Source: Bradyrhizobium sp. ISRA430 (GTDB lineage Bacteria > Pseudomonadota > Alphaproteobacteria > Rhizobiales > Xanthobacteraceae). From it: 64,000 nt of DNA. Location: the NCBI RefSeq assembly GCF_029909975.1, contig NZ_CP094516.1, positions 2,046,001 to 2,110,000 of the forward strand, read 5' to 3'. The notes under the pieces were generated by a model, which was given only the letters and a program-made list of their open reading frames with translations, was not told the origin of the DNA and did not search any database. The position numbers were made by a program, and so were the translations under genes. Below, piece after piece: positions 61,470-64,000 of this stretch; positions within the stretch are counted from its first letter, which is position 1, and every line of letters begins with the position of its first letter.

Positions 61470-62391
61470 GGGCGGCCCGGCGTCGCTGGAAATATCGCCA
61501 AGCTGCATACGGCAGCAGCACTGCGAGAAGAATAAGCAACATGAGCACCGCCGCCGCCGCACCGCGGCCGAGGAGGCTGCGCTGGAACATAAGGTCGTAG
61601 ACGACAAGGGCTGGCAACTGGGTCGCGATTCCGGGCCCGCCGTTGGTGAGCGCACGGACGAGGTCGAAGGTCGAAATGGCGAACTGAAGCTGGATGACGA
61701 TCACAGTCACGGTGATCGGCCAAAGCGTCGGCAGAATGACGCGCCGGTACGTTCGGATCGGTCCAGCGCCGTCGATCTGCGCGGCCCTGATAAGGTCGGC
61801 GTCGACGGACCGTAGGCCGGCGAGGAAGAGCGCCATGGCGAAGCCCGAGGATTGCCAGATCGCAGCGATAACAATGGTCCAGATTGCCATGTCGCGGTCG
61901 ACCAGCCAGTCGAACCGGAAGGAGGTCCAGCCGAGGTCGTGGACGAGCTTCTCGATCCCAATGCCAGGATTGAGAAGCCAACTCCAGACGGTGCCGGTGA
62001 CGACGAACGACACCGCAAGAGGGTAAAGAAAGATAGACCGCAGCACGTTCTCGCCGCGAATACGCTGATCGAGCAGGATCGCAAGCACGAGGCCGGTCAC
62101 CACACTCAGCAGCACGAAAGCACTGCCAAACAGCAGCAGATTGTTGAAGGCGATGTGCCAGTTCCGCGTCGCCATGACCGCCGTGTAGTTGCGCAAGCCC
62201 ACCCAGCCCGAAACCGGGACAAGAGTGGATGGCGTGAACGAAATCCAGATCGTCCACAGCGCAAACGAGACGAGATGCCCGGCGGACAGCAGCAGCGGCA
62301 CCCAGATCATCAGATACTCGGGCAGCCGGCGCACCACCCCAGAAATCGCCGGATGGCCCGGGCGCGCTGCCGCGGAGAGAGCGTCGGTCAA
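61462..62391 (-). CDS. Sugar ABC transporter permease, UgpA/MalF type
   Basis: 309 residues starting at a TTG that overlaps the stop of the binding-protein gene (TTGA). Six membrane helices, the first near residues 28-50 (MIWVPLLLSAGHLVSFALW). The EAA loop reads DLIRAAQIDGAGPIRTYRR. First permease half of a CUT1 carbohydrate importer. The TTG start with coupled overlap is unusual but fits the frame exactly. Confidence 0.93.
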   Translation of the reverse strand: MTDALSAAARPGHPAISGVVRRLPEYLMIWVPLLLSAGHLVSFALWTIWISFTPSTLVPVSGWVGLRNYTAVMATRNWHIAFNNLLLFGSAFVLLSVVTGLVLAILLDQRIRGENVLRSIFLYPLAVSFVVTGTVWSWLLNPGIGIEKLVHDLGWTSFRFDWLVDRDMAIWTIVIAAIWQSSGFAMALFLAGLRSVDADLIRAAQIDGAGPIRTYRRVILPTLWPITVTVIVIQLQFAISTFDLVRALTNGGPGIATQLPALVVYDLMFQRSLLGRGAAAAVLMLLILLAVLLPYAAWRYFQRRRAAHA

Positions 62392-63674
62392 CGCGCCCCC
62401 TCGACGGCCTCGGCGAGGCGGGTGACCGCCTGCTCTGGCGTAATCGTCTTGTTCTTCACGTACTCGGTGATCACGTCGATCATCGCTGCGGTCAAGCCGT
62501 TTTCCTGCGCCATGTTGTGCGCGAGGCTGAGGACGGCCTGATTGTTGGCGACAGCGTCCTTGAGCGCGCTTGCGGTTCGCCGTTGACCGTCCGACCAGCC
62601 GGCACCGGAAAGGTCGACATCGGTGCGCACGGGGATCGATCCCGTGATCTGCGAATACATTGTCTGGATCGCCGGATCCATGACAAGCTGTGCCATCAGC
62701 GTCTGGCCGGCCTGCAGATCGGGCTCGTTGCGCTGCCAGAATATGAAAGCATCGGCATTTAGCAGGAAAACCGGCTTGGTATTGTCGCTGGGGCCCGGCG
62801 CGATGATGAAGTCGTCAAATTTGAAGCCGGCGTTGCGCAACACGCCCTGCGCCCACCCGCCCTGGATCATTATGCCCATATCCCCGTCGACGAAGCGCTT
62901 CAGGTTGGTGGAATAGTGTTGGGCGCCGATGTTCGGGTTCATCCAGTCGGCAATCTTGCGCACCTGTGCGAAGGCAGCCCTTATCTCGGGGCCCTTCAAG
63001 GCTTTATCGTCGAGGTTCATGATGGCTGCGCGGTATGAAGCGGGACTGATGCCGGCGAAAGCGGCCTCGAATTTCTGCCCATCGTCGGGGCGGGTGCCAC
63101 CGTTGGCGATCGGATATGTTATTCCGCCCGCTTTCATCTTTTCGGCAAGGTCGTTGAAGTCGGCCCATGTGGCGGGGATCTTGTCGGCTTTGGCTTTATC
63201 CATCGCGCGTTTGGAGAGAAACAGCATGTTCGTGCTGTAGATCTGCAACGGCAATGAGATCCACTTGCCTCCCGGCTTATGTAATCGTGCAAGGTCTGGA
63301 GCGACAACCTTTTCATAGCCGGCGGCAGCGACAAGGGCGTCGAGATCGACGGTCGGGGCAATCTTCGACCAGGCCGCAATCTCGGGGCCTTTGAGCTGCG
63401 AACAGGCCGGCGGATCGCCGGCCATGATCTCAGCGCGTAGCTTGTTCATCATCTCGGTGGTGAACCCGGGGACGGGCGAGTGCTGCCAAATCCCGCCCTT
63501 CTCCTCGAATTTCTTACCGAGCGCAGTGATGGCCGCCCCATCGCTGCCTGCAGACCATTGCGAGATCACGGTCAGGCGCGGCTTGACCGCGCTTTGCGCA
63601 CGGGCAAAGGCCGGCAGTGCCAGCGTGGCAGCAGATCCAGCGAGCATATGACGCCTTGTTGTTGTGATCGGCAT
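62388..63674 (-). CDS. Extracellular sugar-binding protein of ABC transporter
   Basis: 428 residues. The N-terminus (TTTRRHMLAGSAATLALPAFARA) is a Sec or Tat-like signal. Mature features of CUT1 binding proteins: LTVISQWSAGSDGAAITAL, a central FVDGDMGIMIQGGWAQGVL, and a C-terminal helix KTITPEQAVTRLAEAV. It captures the substrate in the periplasm and delivers it to the two permeases. It starts 58 bp after the partial upstream gene. Confidence 0.94.
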   Translation of the reverse strand: MPITTTRRHMLAGSAATLALPAFARAQSAVKPRLTVISQWSAGSDGAAITALGKKFEEKGGIWQHSPVPGFTTEMMNKLRAEIMAGDPPACSQLKGPEIAAWSKIAPTVDLDALVAAAGYEKVVAPDLARLHKPGGKWISLPLQIYSTNMLFLSKRAMDKAKADKIPATWADFNDLAEKMKAGGITYPIANGGTRPDDGQKFEAAFAGISPASYRAAIMNLDDKALKGPEIRAAFAQVRKIADWMNPNIGAQHYSTNLKRFVDGDMGIMIQGGWAQGVLRNAGFKFDDFIIAPGPSDNTKPVFLLNADAFIFWQRNEPDLQAGQTLMAQLVMDPAIQTMYSQITGSIPVRTDVDLSGAGWSDGQRRTASALKDAVANNQAVLSLAHNMAQENGLTAAMIDVITEYVKNKTITPEQAVTRLAEAVEGAR

Positions 63675-63732
63675 GGCAGGTTCCTCCCGGGTGTGAACTC
63701 TGTGGCGCGAAGCCGTGCGGCCTTACGGCATC

Positions 63733-64000
63733 TCAGGCGGCCTCCGTCGAAGCGGCAGGCATGCCGCCGCGGCAAGCAAGGCAGAAGGCGGCGAACGCCA
63801 GTGCAGCCCTTGGATCATTACCGTTCGACGGCGGCACGAAAGCAAGCGACACCTGCGCGAGCTTGCGCCCGCCGAGCAGGCAGGCGTCGATGCCGTCGAT
63901 CAGGGCCTTTCGATCGTCCTCCGCAAGAAGCGACGGCCAGCCGGAGATCGCCACGCCGCGGCAGGGTTTGACGTTCAGCGTGTTGCCGATCGCGAGGCCA
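63733..64000 (-). CDS. C-terminal fragment, possibly ROK-family kinase or regulator
   Basis: The frame is open from the right edge to a TGA at 63733; about 88 C-terminal residues are visible. LAIGNTLNVKPCRGVAISG, the following LIDGIDAC and DPRAALAFAAFCLA loosely match the end of ROK proteins (nucleotide-fold strand, then an Ala-rich last helix). The typical VLGG motif reads VAISG, so the match is weak. As the gene before a sugar ABC operon, a sugar kinase or repressor would fit. Confidence 0.4.
   Translation of the reverse strand, partial: GLAIGNTLNVKPCRGVAISGWPSLLAEDDRKALIDGIDACLLGGRKLAQVSLAFVPPSNGNDPRAALAFAAFCLACRGGMPAASTEAA

Overview
The window is GC-rich, densely coded bacterial chromosome with many 4-base ATGA gene overlaps. 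It most resembles an alphaproteobacterium of the Hyphomicrobiales (Bradyrhizobium-like). This rests on a type VI secretion system (T6SS) with no TssJ lipoprotein and an OmpA-domain TssL, as in Agrobacterium/Rhizobium, and on an ExoF/GumB-like polysaccharide export protein. The genus assignment is inference. No rRNA, tRNA, CRISPR array, transposase or phage gene was seen.

Bases 1-31,650 hold a T6SS island. At the left edge are an exported caspase-like peptidase with an EF-hand (cut by the window edge), an exported beta-propeller/NlpC-P60 protein, a small unknown gene and a DUF4424 protein. A long minus-strand operon follows, in transcription order: vgrG, a DUF6931-like gene, tagH (FHA), tssK, tssL (OmpA fusion), tssM, tagF, pppA and ppkA. 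Diverging from it on the plus strand are tssA, B, C, hcp, E, F, G, H (clpV), a methyltransferase with a regulatory domain, and an unknown gene. The structural core is complete except for tssJ and a PAAR gene, with a full PpkA/PppA/FHA phosphorylation module.

Bases 31,660-57,111, all on the minus strand, hold an unusual Pel-like exopolysaccharide locus. It has the Pel inner-membrane synthase core (PelD, PelE, PelF, PelG), a stand-alone GH114 hydrolase matching only the N-terminal domain of PelA, a separate protein matching the rest of PelA but with eroded deacetylase motifs, and a short PelB-like TPR protein without a beta-barrel. An OPX-type export protein stands where PelB/PelC would normally be. 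Sugar genes (glmS, a nucleotidyltransferase, a LegB-like 4,6-dehydratase and an RMD-like reductase) suggest a 6-deoxy-amino-sugar precursor. A 2,276-residue RTX protein carries tandem CBM9-like modules and an intact-looking polysaccharide deacetylase, so deacetylation may have moved onto a type I-secreted protein. PelD lacks the c-di-GMP-binding GGDEF domain. A Crp/Fnr regulator is encoded in the locus, and near-identical palindromes (TCTGAY-YTGY-ATCAGA) lie upstream of three of its transcription units. A second palindrome (TGACG-N3-CGTCA) precedes the regulator gene and lies upstream of the RTX gene.

Bases 57,112-58,590 hold two NarL-type regulators separated by a 618-bp region with four 19-bp direct repeats; the second regulator has a degenerate receiver. 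Bases 58,730-64,000 hold a minus-strand sugar-uptake operon: a partial gene (possibly ROK family), a solute-binding protein, two permeases, a MalK/UgpC-type ATPase and an SDR dehydrogenase.
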